This document shows, piece by piece, positions 17,198 to 26,836 of a stretch of DNA of 64,000 bases. The DNA lies in NCBI RefSeq assembly GCF_020026305.1, contig NZ_CP075691.1, positions 5,146,001 to 5,210,000 on the forward strand, in the 5' to 3' direction. The notes under the pieces are model-generated. The model was not told the DNA's origin. It saw only the letters and a list, made by a program, of their open reading frames with translations, and did no database searches. This DNA is from Streptomyces sp. 135 (GTDB lineage: Bacteria; Actinomycetota; Actinomycetes; Streptomycetales; Streptomycetaceae). Within the stretch, counting starts at the first letter, position 1; each line of letters begins with the position of its first letter. A program made the translations under genes and the position numbers.

Positions 17198-17944
17198 TCA
17201 GGGGCGGGCCAGCTCGTCGGCGATGTCCCGCAGTGCCGTCAGGCTCCGGTGCAGCAGGCCGGGCCCGAAGGTGATCCGCGTGGCGCCCAGCTCCCCCAGC
17301 TTCCGCGGGGACGGGCCGACCGGCTCCGCCACCATGTTGAGGGGGCCTTCGATGCCCGCCCGCAGTGCGGGGATCGCCTCGGCGGGCGCCAGGATCGGGT
17401 ACACGCAGTCCGCGCCGGCGGCCACGTACAGGCGGGCCCGCTCGATCGCGGCCTCCGGCCCGGGGACACCCCTGAGGAACGTGTCCACGCGCGCGTTGAC
17501 GAAGAGCCGGTCGCCCGCGGCGGCCCGTACCTCCGCGAGGAAGTCGGCGTGCTCGGCGGGGTCCTTGAGCGTGCTCGTCCCGTCCTCCGCCTTGACGGAG
17601 TCCTCCAGGTTGCAGCCGACCGCCCCGGTCGCGAGGAGCCGCTCCACCAGTTCCTCCGGTGGCAGGCCGTAGCCGCCCTCGATGTCCGCGCTCACGGGCA
17701 CGGAGACGGACCGTACGACACGTGTGACCGCCGCGAACATCTCGTCGGGCGGCACCTGCCCGTCCTCGTATCCGAGCGAGAGCGCGATCCCCGCGCTGGG
17801 CGTGGCGAGCGCGGGGCTGCCGGCCTCCTCGAAGACCCGGGCGCTCGCGGCGTCCCACGGTCCGGGCAGGATCAGCGGGTCGCCGGGCGCGCGGTCGTGG
17901 TGCAGGGCGCGCAGGGTGTCGACGGCGTTGGTGGCGGCGGTCAT
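17198..17944 (-). CDS. Isocitrate lyase/PEP-mutase superfamily protein
   Basis: 248-residue TIM-barrel enzyme of the PEP mutase/ICL superfamily. It has LPGPWDAASARVFEEAG at strand 1, VSADIEGGYG with the metal-binding Asp/Glu, and NARVDTFLRG. The KKCGH loop of true isocitrate lyases is absent, and short members of this group include C-C bond lyases and hydrolases of unknown physiological substrate. Last of a three-gene operon: its ATG overlaps the stop of the AhpD-like gene upstream (ATGA). The reaction is not assignable from sequence. Confidence 0.85.
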   Translation of the reverse strand: MTAATNAVDTLRALHHDRAPGDPLILPGPWDAASARVFEEAGSPALATPSAGIALSLGYEDGQVPPDEMFAAVTRVVRSVSVPVSADIEGGYGLPPEELVERLLATGAVGCNLEDSVKAEDGTSTLKDPAEHADFLAEVRAAAGDRLFVNARVDTFLRGVPGPEAAIERARLYVAAGADCVYPILAPAEAIPALRAGIEGPLNMVAEPVGPSPRKLGELGATRITFGPGLLHRSLTALRDIADELARP

Positions 17945-18387
17945 GAGAAGGTCCCCCCGGGTTCGATGCGGCGGCTGACCATCAGCCGGTTCCAGCTGTT
18001 GATGACGGCGATCAGGCCGTGCAAATGGGCGAGCTGGGCCTCGTCGAAGTGCTGGGCGGCCCGCTCGTACACCTCGTCCGGCACGAAGTCCTCGGTGAGG
18101 ACGGTGACGGCCTCGGTCAGGGCGAGGGCCGCGCGCTCCCGCTCGTCGAACAGCGCACCGGCCTCCTCCCACGCGTCGAGCAGCGCGATCCGCTTGGCGC
18201 TCTCGCCGTTCTTGAGGGCGATCTCCACATGCATGTCGAGGCAGAACGCGCAGGCGTTGACCTGCGAGGCCCGGATCATCACCAGCTCGGCGAGGGCCGG
18301 ATCGCCGAGGCCCCGCTTGGCGGCGGCGCTCAGCGCGGACATCGCGGAGGCGACGCCCTTGTCCAAGTAGGTGGTACGAGCGGTCAC
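17941..18387 (-). CDS. AhpD/carboxymuconolactone decarboxylase-like protein (copy 2)
   Basis: 148-residue helical protein with the AhpD-like redox motif CAFCLDMH (CxxC plus His), the signature of alkylhydroperoxidase-like CMD proteins, which use the Cys pair for thiol peroxidase activity. Starts with GTG at 18387, overlapping the stop of the closely similar preceding gene; the two share long identical stretches such as the DFVPDEVYERAAQHFDEA-type block. Probably a tandem duplication. Substrate unknown. Confidence 0.88.
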   Translation of the reverse strand: MTARTTYLDKGVASAMSALSAAAKRGLGDPALAELVMIRASQVNACAFCLDMHVEIALKNGESAKRIALLDAWEEAGALFDERERAALALTEAVTVLTEDFVPDEVYERAAQHFDEAQLAHLHGLIAVINSWNRLMVSRRIEPGGTFS

Positions 18388-18902
18388 TTGTGGTCCCCGG
18401 CCTTGTAGTGGCCCGGCACCTGGCGCGTCGAGACGCCGAAGCGGTTCCACGCGTTGATGACGGCGATCGCGGCGATCAGCTGGGTCAGCTCCGCCTCGTC
18501 GAAGTGCTGGGCGGCCCGCTCGTACACCTCGTCCGGCACGAAGCCGTCGGTCAGGACGGTCACCGCGTCGGTCAGCTCGATCGCGGCGACTTCCTTGGCC
18601 GTGTAGAAGTGCCGAGACTCCTCCCACGCGCTGAGCTGGATGATCCGCTCGACGCTCTCGCCCGCCGCGAGGGCGTCCTTGGTGTGCATGTCCAGGCAGA
18701 GCGCGCAGCGGTTGATCTGCGAGGCGCGGATCTTGACGAGTTCGTAGATCACCGGGTCGAGCCCCTTACGGGCCGCCGCGTCGAGTCTGATCATGGCCTT
18801 GAAGACCTCGGGGGCGTGCTGGGCCCAGGCCAGGCGGGGGGTGTGCTCGTGGACGTACTCCTTCGTGGCGGTGGTGGTGGCGGGGTGCTCGTTCGTCGTC
18901 AT
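18384..18902 (-). CDS. AhpD/carboxymuconolactone decarboxylase-like protein (copy 1)
   Basis: 172 residues, first gene of the three-gene minus-strand operon. Carries CALCLDMH (CxxC-His) like its neighbour, and an N-terminal extension of about 25 residues (TTNEHPATTTATKEYVHEH). Divergent from the MocR-type regulator starting 47 bases away, which is the obvious candidate for its control. Likely an antioxidant or peroxidase-type protein; CMD proteins also include true decarboxylases, but those lack the CxxC motif. Confidence 0.88.
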   Translation of the reverse strand: MTTNEHPATTTATKEYVHEHTPRLAWAQHAPEVFKAMIRLDAAARKGLDPVIYELVKIRASQINRCALCLDMHTKDALAAGESVERIIQLSAWEESRHFYTAKEVAAIELTDAVTVLTDGFVPDEVYERAAQHFDEAELTQLIAAIAVINAWNRFGVSTRQVPGHYKAGDHK

Positions 18903-18949
18903 GACGACGACCCTACGGGCGTGGTCGCCCACCGGTATGGTCCATTTCC

Positions 18950-20355
18950 ATGGGAGAATCTTGGGCCACTCTGGGCGTCGACCTGCACCTGGAGACGGGC
19001 GGTGACGCCGCCCGCGGCGGTGTGCGCAAGGGCCTGACCGACGCTCTGCGCGAGGCGGTCCGCGGCGGCCGCCTCGCTCCCGGCACCCGGCTGCCCTCGT
19101 CCCGCTCCCTCGCCGTCGACCTCGGCATCGCCCGCAACACCGTCGCCGACGCCTACGCCGACCTCGTCGCCGAAGGCTGGCTCACCGCCCGCCAGGGCTC
19201 GGGCACGCGCGTCGCCGAGCGCCCGGTCGCGCCGCCGGTGCGGCCCGCGCCCGCCCGCAGGCCCGCCGGGGCGCCGACGTACGACCTGCACCCCGGCACC
19301 CCGACCTCTCCTCCTTCCCGCGCGCGGAGTGGCTCAAGGCGGCCCGCCGCGCGCTGGCGGCGGCGCCCAACGCCGCGTTCGGGTACGGCGATCCGCGCGG
19401 CCGCATCGAACTGCGCGAGGCCCTCGCCGGCTACCTCGCGCGGGCCCGGGGCGTGTCCACGGACCCCGACCGCACCGTCATCACCGCAGGGTTCGTGCAC
19501 GGCTTGTCCATCCTCGGCCGGGTCCTGCGGGCACGCGGGCTGCGGGACGCGGCCGTGGAGTCGTACGGCCTGGACATCCACTGGAACCTCCTGCACCGCG
19601 CCGGGCTGCGCACGGCGCCGCTCGCCTTCGACGGGCTCGGCACGGACGTCGCGGGGCTGGAGCGGGGCCCGGCGAAGGCGGTGCTGCTCACTCCCGCGCA
19701 CCAGTTCCCGATGGGTTCGCCGCTGCACCCCGACCGGCGCGCGGCGGCCGTGGACTGGGCGCGGCGCGAGGGCGGGGTGATCCTGGAGGACGACTACGAC
19801 GGCGAGTTCCGCTACGACCGCCAGCCCGTCGGCGCGCTCCAGGGCCTCGACCCCGAACGCGTGGTCTACCTCGGCACGGCAAGCAAGTCCCTCGCCCCCG
19901 GCCTGCGCCTGGGCTGGATGGTGGTGCCCTCGGGGCTGCGCGACGAGGTCGTCGGCGAGAAGGACGCCGCTGGATGGTCGGGCAGCGCACTCGACCAGCT
20001 GACCCTCGCGGAGTTCCTCACCTCGGGTGCGTACGACCGTCATGTCCGCGCCGCCCGCCTGCGCTACCGGCGCCGCCGCGACCAGTTGGTGGCCGCTCTC
20101 GCCGAACGGTCCCCCGAGACCCGCGCCACGGGCATCGCCGCGGGCCTCCACGCGGTCCTCGAACTCCCGCCGGGCACCGAGCAATCCGTCGTCCAGGCCG
20201 CCAACTGGGAGCGGCTCGCGGTCCAGGGGCTCTCCCGCTTCCGCCATCCGCTCGCGGCGGTGCGGCGGCAGGACGCGCTGGTCGTGGGGTACGGGACGCC
20301 CGCGGAGCACGCGTGGGCGGGGGCGCTGGAGGCGTTGTGCCGGGTGCTGCCGTGA
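18950..20355 (+). pseudogene. MocR/PdxR-type regulator split by a one-base deletion
   Basis: GntR winged HTH (residues ~20-85: RKGLTDALREAVRGGRLAPG ... RLPSSRSLAVDLGIARNTV) fused to an aminotransferase-like domain that binds PLP, with the Lys in YLGTASKSLAPGLRLGWM and Asp-Tyr in EDDYDGEFRYDR. The frame breaks near 19298-19304: the reading goes from codon phase 18950 to the phase of 19453, as if one G or C were missing in GGCACCCCGACC. Joining the frames restores YDLHPGTPDLSSFPRAEWL, a normal MocR sequence of about 468 residues. Either an assembly error or a recent null mutation. Probably regulates the divergent AhpD/PEP-mutase operon. Confidence 0.85.
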
Positions 20356-20508
20356 TGTGGCGGGACGGGTACGTCCTCGTCCGGTGGGCCCGAGCCCAAA
20401 GCCCTAGACCCCCTCGGCCCTGCGGCTGATCCCGCCCCCGAGGCGCCCAACTAGCGTTCCCCGCGAGCGGAACGGGCTCCCGGCCCGCCGCCGGAGAAGG
20501 GGGACAGC

Positions 20509-21399
20509 ATGACGACGACGTCGGTGCCGGCAGAGGGTGCGGCAAGGAAGGTCACCGTGCTCGGGCTCGGTGACATGGGCTCAGCGATCGCCCGGACGTT
20601 CGTGGAGCACGGATTTCGCACCACGGTCTGGAACCGGACCGCGTCCAAGAGCGCGCCACTGGTCGAGGCGGGTGCCACCGCGGCCGCCACGGCGGCGGAG
20701 GCGGTGGCGGCGAGCCCGCTCGTCGTGATCTGCCTGCTCGACGGCACGGCGGTCGACGAGGTGCTGGCCTCGGTCGACACGGCGGTCGCGGGCAAGGTCC
20801 TGGTGAACGTCACGAGCGGCTCTCCCGCCCAGGCGCGGGCGTACGAGCGCTGGGCGGGCGAGCGCGGCGCGGAGTACATCGACGGCAAGGTCATGGGCGA
20901 CCCGCCGGACGTCGGCAAGCCCCACGTCGTGTTCCCGTTCAGCGGCTCCCGCGCCGCCTACGAGGCCCACGAGCCGACGCTTCGGGTGCTGGGCGGCGTC
21001 GTGTACCACGGCGAGGACCCCGGTGCGGCGGCCGTGGAGTTCATGGCCCAGGTCGCGATGGGCTTCGAGCTGCTCATCGGCTTTCTCCACACGCTCAAGC
21101 TGGTCCAGGCGGAGGGCGTCGACGTCACCGGGTTCACCGACCGCCTCGCGGCTTCGGTCGCCGCCTACCCGCCACTGCTGACCTCGATGGCCGAGGCGGT
21201 CAAGAGCGGCGAGTACGGGCCGGACCTCGGCTCGCTCGACGTCCAGGCCGCCCTGATGGACGACCTGATCAGCCACCGGGAGTCCGTCGGCGTGGAGTCG
21301 GTACGGATGCGGGAGGTCAAGACCCTGATGACCCGCCGCATAACCGAGGGCCATGGCGACCAGGGCTTCTCCAGCCTGTTCGAACTGCTGGGGAAGTAG
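20509..21399 (+). CDS. NADPH-dependent imine-reductase-like oxidoreductase
   Basis: 296-residue member of the 6-phosphogluconate/3-hydroxyisobutyrate dehydrogenase-like superfamily. Rossmann motif VTVLGLGDMGSAIARTFVEH followed by VWNRTASK, the Arg of which suits NADP. The C-terminal helical domain ends in HGDQGFSSLFELL, a pattern I associate with imine reductases/reductive aminases more than with HIBADH. The strict HIBADH catalytic Lys region is not recognisable. Physiological substrate unknown. AGAAGGGGGA precedes the ATG. Confidence 0.82.
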   Translation: MTTTSVPAEGAARKVTVLGLGDMGSAIARTFVEHGFRTTVWNRTASKSAPLVEAGATAAATAAEAVAASPLVVICLLDGTAVDEVLASVDTAVAGKVLVNVTSGSPAQARAYERWAGERGAEYIDGKVMGDPPDVGKPHVVFPFSGSRAAYEAHEPTLRVLGGVVYHGEDPGAAAVEFMAQVAMGFELLIGFLHTLKLVQAEGVDVTGFTDRLAASVAAYPPLLTSMAEAVKSGEYGPDLGSLDVQAALMDDLISHRESVGVESVRMREVKTLMTRRITEGHGDQGFSSLFELLGK

Positions 21400-21469
21400 G
21401 CCGGGGAGGGGCGGGGCGCGTGCCGGGCCTCGGCGGTGCGGCTCGGCCGGGCGGGGGTGCGCCCCCGTC

Positions 21470-21520
21470 AGGGGCGCGGGGAACGGCGCGAGCAACCACG
21501 ACGCGCCCGCAGGGGATGGT
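21470..21520 (+). repeat. Copy of a dispersed Streptomyces intergenic repeat
   Basis: The stretch around GTCAGGGGCGCGGGGAACGG and GCGCGAGCAACCACGACG resembles the short element found after many genes in Streptomyces genomes (AGGGGCGCGGGGAACTGCGCG...). GGGGGTGCGCCCCC just before it can form a hairpin. It follows the stop of the oxidoreductase and may act as its terminator. The identification rests on memory of the consensus. Confidence 0.5.
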
Positions 21521-21607
21521 CGAGGGAGGCCAAAGAGGCCGCAGAGACGCAGGCCACTAGGCTGACCGCCGATCACACGCACCAACTTCCACGGGGGAGC
21601 AGAACGG

Positions 21608-22144
21608 ATGGTTGAGCAACAGCCGCCGACGGCCCAGCCACAGACGCCCACGGCCCAGCAACAGATACGGACGCCCGAGCACCAGCCGCCGACCGGACAA
21701 GCAGACCGGCAGCCGCCGCAGCGAACCGAACAACCGCAGCCGGCACGGATGAAACAGACGAAGCCGCGCCGCCTGCGGTCCAGCACGGTCGTGCTCGGCG
21801 GCATGGGCGTCCTCGCGGCGGCCCTGACCTCCTGCGGCTCGGAACCGGACCGCCGCTGCGTGGACCGGGACAGCTACGACGGCTTCCTCGGCTACAAGAT
21901 CGTCAGTGACAAGCACTGCAAGACGACCGCCGGGTCCTCCACGGGCAAGGGCCGCAAGTCGAACACCGGCTCCTACGGCACCGGCAGGACCCCGGGCCGC
22001 ATCGACCCCGCCTGGTACTACGACGCCGAGGTCGACGGCCGCTACGCCGACCTAGGCACCTTCAGCCGCAGCGAGGCCGTGGACCGCGACGGCTTCGGCT
22101 GCTCGGGCGACGGCAGCGGTGGCAGCGGCAGCGGCGGCGGCTGA
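21608..22144 (+). CDS. YgiB-like Cys-containing membrane/lipoprotein
   Basis: 178 residues. The first ~47 are Gln/Pro/Thr-rich, then MKQTKPRRLRSS, a hydrophobic segment and LTSCGSE resembling a lipobox. If translation starts at 21608 (good GGGGGAG RBS), the lipobox is unusually deep at ~residue 79; an ATG at 21749 would make a normal lipoprotein signal. The C-terminus is Gly/Ser-rich, ending in DGFGCSGDGSGGSG. Followed 21 bases later by an ATP-grasp gene, the arrangement of ygiB-ygiC in enterobacteria. Function unknown. Confidence 0.72.
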   Translation: MVEQQPPTAQPQTPTAQQQIRTPEHQPPTGQADRQPPQRTEQPQPARMKQTKPRRLRSSTVVLGGMGVLAAALTSCGSEPDRRCVDRDSYDGFLGYKIVSDKHCKTTAGSSTGKGRKSNTGSYGTGRTPGRIDPAWYYDAEVDGRYADLGTFSRSEAVDRDGFGCSGDGSGGSGSGGG

Positions 22145-22165
22145 CCGGCAGGGACTCCGCACACC

Positions 22166-23350
22166 ATGGAACGCCGCACCATCGAACCCCGCCCCGGCTG
22201 GCAGCGGACCGTCGAGGACCAGGGACTCGTCTACCCCCTCACCCGCTACCCCGACGACACCCTGCGCCCCTACTGGGACGAGAGCGCCTACTACGTCTTC
22301 TCGCTCCCCGAGGTCGAGGCACTGGAGGAAATCGTCGAGGAACTCCACGCGATGTGCCTGGCCGCCGCCGCGCACCTCGTCGATCACGACCGCCTGGCCG
22401 ACCTCGGCATCACGGACCCGCGCGTGGCGGACGCCGTCACCGAGGCCTGGCACCGCCGCGCCGAACTCCCCTCCCTCTACGGCCGCTTCGACCTGCGCTA
22501 CGACGGCACGGGCCCGGCCAAGATGCTGGAGTACAACGCCGACACCCCCACCTCCCTCGTCGAGGCCGCGAGCCCGCAGTGGTTCTGGATGGAGGAGCGC
22601 TTCCCGGGCGCCGACCAGTGGAACTCCCTCCACGAACGCCTCGTCGACGCCTGGCGGAAACAGGCCGACCTGCTGCCGCCCGGCGGCCCCCTCTACTTCG
22701 CGCACTCCGCCGCCGACGAACTCGGCGAGGACCTGATGACCGTCGCCTATCTGCGCGAGACGGCCCAACAGGCGGGTCTCGCCACGGACTCCATCTCCAT
22801 GGAGGACATCGGCTGGGACCGCCTCTCGCGCCGCTTCGTCGACAAGAAGCTCCGCTTCATACGCTCCTGCTTCAAGCTCTACCCGTGGGAATGGCTGACC
22901 ACGGACCGCTTCGCGCCGCACGTCCTGGAGACCCTCGACAACGGCGGCGGGACCGGCTCGACGCTGTGGATCGAACCCGCCTGGAAGATGCTCCTCTCCA
23001 ACAAGGCCCTCCTCGCCGTCCTCTGGGAGCTGTACCCGGGCCACCCGAACCTGCTCCCCGCCTACCTGGACGGCCCCCGCGAACTGGCCACCACGCGCGG
23101 CTACGTCGCCAAGCCCCTCCTCGGCCGCGAGGGCGCCGGCGTCACGGTGCACGAACCGGACTCCGCCCCTGTCCGGCCCGAACAGCCCTGCTGCTACCAG
23201 GAATTGGCCCCCCTGCCGGACTTCGACGGCAACCGGGTCGTCCTCGGCGCCTGGGTCGTCGAGGACGAGGCGGCCGGGCTCGGCATCAGGGAGTCCTCGG
23301 GCCTGATCACGGACGAGTACGCGCGGTTCCTCCCCCACGTGATCCTCTGA
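22166..23350 (+). CDS. Glutathionylspermidine synthase-family ATP-grasp ligase (YgiC-like)
   Basis: 394 residues matching the C-terminal ATP-grasp synthetase domain of GspS, without the amidase domain. Features: YWDESAYYVFS near the N-terminus, DLRYDGTGPAKMLEYNADTP (substrate/Mg region), LWIEPAWKMLLSNKALLAVL, and ATP-grasp core KPLLGREGAGV. YgiC/YjfC-type proteins are predicted to ligate an amine to a peptide carboxyl. Actinomycetes do not make glutathione, so glutathionylspermidine is unlikely as product. Directly follows the YgiB-like gene, which may be its partner or target. Confidence 0.88.
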   Translation: MERRTIEPRPGWQRTVEDQGLVYPLTRYPDDTLRPYWDESAYYVFSLPEVEALEEIVEELHAMCLAAAAHLVDHDRLADLGITDPRVADAVTEAWHRRAELPSLYGRFDLRYDGTGPAKMLEYNADTPTSLVEAASPQWFWMEERFPGADQWNSLHERLVDAWRKQADLLPPGGPLYFAHSAADELGEDLMTVAYLRETAQQAGLATDSISMEDIGWDRLSRRFVDKKLRFIRSCFKLYPWEWLTTDRFAPHVLETLDNGGGTGSTLWIEPAWKMLLSNKALLAVLWELYPGHPNLLPAYLDGPRELATTRGYVAKPLLGREGAGVTVHEPDSAPVRPEQPCCYQELAPLPDFDGNRVVLGAWVVEDEAAGLGIRESSGLITDEYARFLPHVIL

Positions 23351-23389
23351 CCCGAGCCGGAAGGGTCCGAGCCGGTCGGCAGCCTGGCC

Positions 23390-23408
23390 GGCGGGGCGGA
23401 GCCCCGCC
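23390..23408. terminator. Hairpin between convergent genes
   Basis: GGCGGGG (23390-23396) pairs with CCCCGCC (23402-23408) around a 5-base loop, between the ATP-grasp stop and the rocD stop. Short but perfect; may serve both directions. Confidence 0.45.
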
Positions 23409-23412
23409 CCCG

Positions 23413-24723
23413 TCAGCTCAGGACCGCCCGCAGCTGGTCGAGCCCCCAGTCCAGATCCTCCTTGCTGATCACCAGCGGGGGAGCGATACGGATCGTCGCG
23501 CCGTGCGTGTCCTTGACCAGCACCCCGCGCTCCATCAGCTTCTCGGACACCTCCCGGCCCGTGCCGTGCGACGGGGCGATGTCGACGCCCGCCCACAGCC
23601 CGCGCCCACGCACCTCCGTCACCTTGCCGGCCCCGGTCAGCAGGCCCAGCTCGGCGTGCAGATGGTCGCCCAGCTCCGTCGCCCGCTGCTGGAACTCGCC
23701 CGTCGAGAGCATGTCGACCACCTCAAGGCCCACGGCACAGGCGAGGGGGTTGCCGCCGAACGTCGACCCGTGCTCACCCGGCTTGAACACCCCGAGGACA
23801 TCGGCGTCCGCGACCACCGCCGACACCGGCACGACCCCGCCCCCGAGCGCCTTGCCCAGCAGGTACACGTCCGGCACCACGCCCTCGTGCTCACACGCGA
23901 ACGTCCGGCCCGTCCGGCCGAGCCCCGACTGGATCTCGTCCGCCATGAAGAGCACCCCGCGCTCGCGGGTCAGCTCCCTGACCCCCGCCAGATACCCGGG
24001 GGGCGGCACCAGCACCCCTGCCTCGCCCTGGATCGGCTCCAGGAGCACCGCCACCGTCTCGTCGGTGACCGCGGCCCGCAGCGCCGCCAGATCCCCGTAC
24101 GGCACGATCTCGAACCCCGGCGTGTACGGCCCGAAGTCCGCCCGCGCCTCCTCGTCCGTGGAGAAGCTGACGATGGTCGTGGTCCGGCCGTGGAAGTTCT
24201 CGGCCGCGACGACGATCTTCGCCCGCCCGTCCGGCACGCCCTTGACCCGGTACCCCCACTTGCGCGCGGTCTTCACGGCCGTCTCGACGGCCTCCGCGCC
24301 CGTGTTCATCGGCAGCACCATCTCCTTGCCGCACAGCTCGGCCAGGCGCGTACAGAACTCGGCGAAACGGTCGTGGTGGAAGGCCCGCGAGGTCAGCGTC
24401 ACGCGGTCCAGCTGCGCCTTGGCGGCCTCGATCAGGCGGCGGTTGCCGTGCCCGAAGTTGAGCGCGGAGTACCCGGCGAGCATGTCGAGGTAGCGGCGCC
24501 CCTCGACATCGGTCATCCAGGCGCCCTCGGCCGAGGCGACCACGATGGGCAGCGGGTGGTAATTGTGCGCGCTGTGCGCCTCGGCCGACGCGATGAACTT
24601 CTCGGTGGCCGAGCCGGTGGCCGAGCCGGCGGCCGAACTGGTGGCCGAGCCGCCGATCGTCCCCGATGAGGGTGCTGACGAACCTGCGGAAGGTGACGCG
24701 AAGGGGGTTGGCATAGTCGACAC
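23413..24723 (-). CDS. rocD: Ornithine aminotransferase
   Basis: PLP enzyme converting ornithine and 2-oxoglutarate to glutamate semialdehyde and glutamate. Class III aminotransferase motifs: MNTGAEAVETAVKTARKWGY, ADEIQSGLGRTG with the PLP-binding Asp, LLGKALGGGVVPVSAV with the Schiff-base Lys, and STFGGNPLACAVG. The core is full length. The N-terminus has ~45 extra residues rich in Ser/Ala/Gly/Thr (SAGSSAPSSGTIGG, SATSSAAGSATGSATEK) encoded by a 12-bp tandem repeat. Start taken as GTG 24723 with GGAGA upstream; ATG 24714 is the alternative. Confidence 0.9.
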   Translation of the reverse strand: MSTMPTPFASPSAGSSAPSSGTIGGSATSSAAGSATGSATEKFIASAEAHSAHNYHPLPIVVASAEGAWMTDVEGRRYLDMLAGYSALNFGHGNRRLIEAAKAQLDRVTLTSRAFHHDRFAEFCTRLAELCGKEMVLPMNTGAEAVETAVKTARKWGYRVKGVPDGRAKIVVAAENFHGRTTTIVSFSTDEEARADFGPYTPGFEIVPYGDLAALRAAVTDETVAVLLEPIQGEAGVLVPPPGYLAGVRELTRERGVLFMADEIQSGLGRTGRTFACEHEGVVPDVYLLGKALGGGVVPVSAVVADADVLGVFKPGEHGSTFGGNPLACAVGLEVVDMLSTGEFQQRATELGDHLHAELGLLTGAGKVTEVRGRGLWAGVDIAPSHGTGREVSEKLMERGVLVKDTHGATIRIAPPLVISKEDLDWGLDQLRAVLS

Positions 24724-24900
24724 GGGGTCTCCGTTCGTCCTGCGGCGCGGCGCGATGGTGGCGGCCGGGTGGTCCAAGTTCTGCCGGGTGGTGCACGTTC
24801 TGCCTGGTGTTCCGAGTGCGCGGTCCTATCGTTCCATCGTCGCTCGCATCGCGGACGAAGAAACCTGCCGTAACGGCGTGCCAGCTATGGTGGCTCCAAC

Positions 24901-24984
24901 AGCACGGCGACTGGCGCACGGGGAATGAACCCCGAGGAAGCCGTGCGAGGCAGAACCTTCGAGGTGCCGCCCGCCTGGGCACCC
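24901..24984 (+). promoter_or_regulatory. ZTP riboswitch (pfl motif) upstream of glyA
   Basis: The sequence shows the pfl/ZTP architecture. P1 is GCACGGC (24902-24908) with GCCGTGC (24940-24946), enclosing the conserved GACTGGCG. An internal hairpin GGGG (24920-24923) / CCCC (24930-24933) has loop AATGAA. A second hairpin GGTGCC (24963-24968) / GGCACC (24978-24983) has a terminal loop carrying CCGCCTGGGC. The class senses ZTP/ZMP, the alarmone of 10-formyl-THF shortage, and normally turns on one-carbon genes such as glyA, which starts 44 bases downstream. Recognised from the remembered consensus. Confidence 0.85.
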
Positions 24985-25027
24985 CGGGACCACGACCGGA
25001 CACTCACCGCTCGCCCCGGAGGACGCC

Positions 25028-26311
<1,284 letters not shown>

Positions 26312-26836
26312 CGCCCGCCCCTCCCTCCCGGCGCCAGGACACCTCCTGGACGTCCACGATCTCCTGCCGGGGGCCCGGGTCCGCGACCCGAGGCTCCCGG
26401 CGCCGGAGCAGCAGCACCCCGGCGGCCCCCGCCACCACACCGCCGGCCGCGCCCGGTATCGCCCACCGCCAGCCCATGCCGCCGTCGGCCCCCGGTCCTT
26501 CCGCCGCGTCTCCCGCCGTACCTTCCGCCCGGTCGGCCGCGCGTGTCGGCGGGATCTGCCCATCCGGCCGCGACCACGTCGGCGGCGGTATCCCGGCCCT
26601 GCCGTCGGCCGAGGCCTTGCCGAGCACGTCGATCCTCTTCAGCAGCGCGCGCAGCGCGGCCGGGTCCTCGGCCTTGTGCCAGAAGCCTTCGACGGCTCGG
26701 TCCTCGGCACTGTGTTCCTCGTCTCATCGGCCACCCTGTGTCCTCACACTCTTGATACACCGGACGGGTGTGATCGGCTCCCACCCGTCCCCAGCCTGTT
26801 TCCGAGCTATGAGACTCACCTGAGAGAATGGGCGGC

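Noticed and set aside
24724..25027. Glycine riboswitch upstream of glyA
   Set aside because: The glycine-aptamer core is not present, whereas the paired and conserved segments match the ZTP class.
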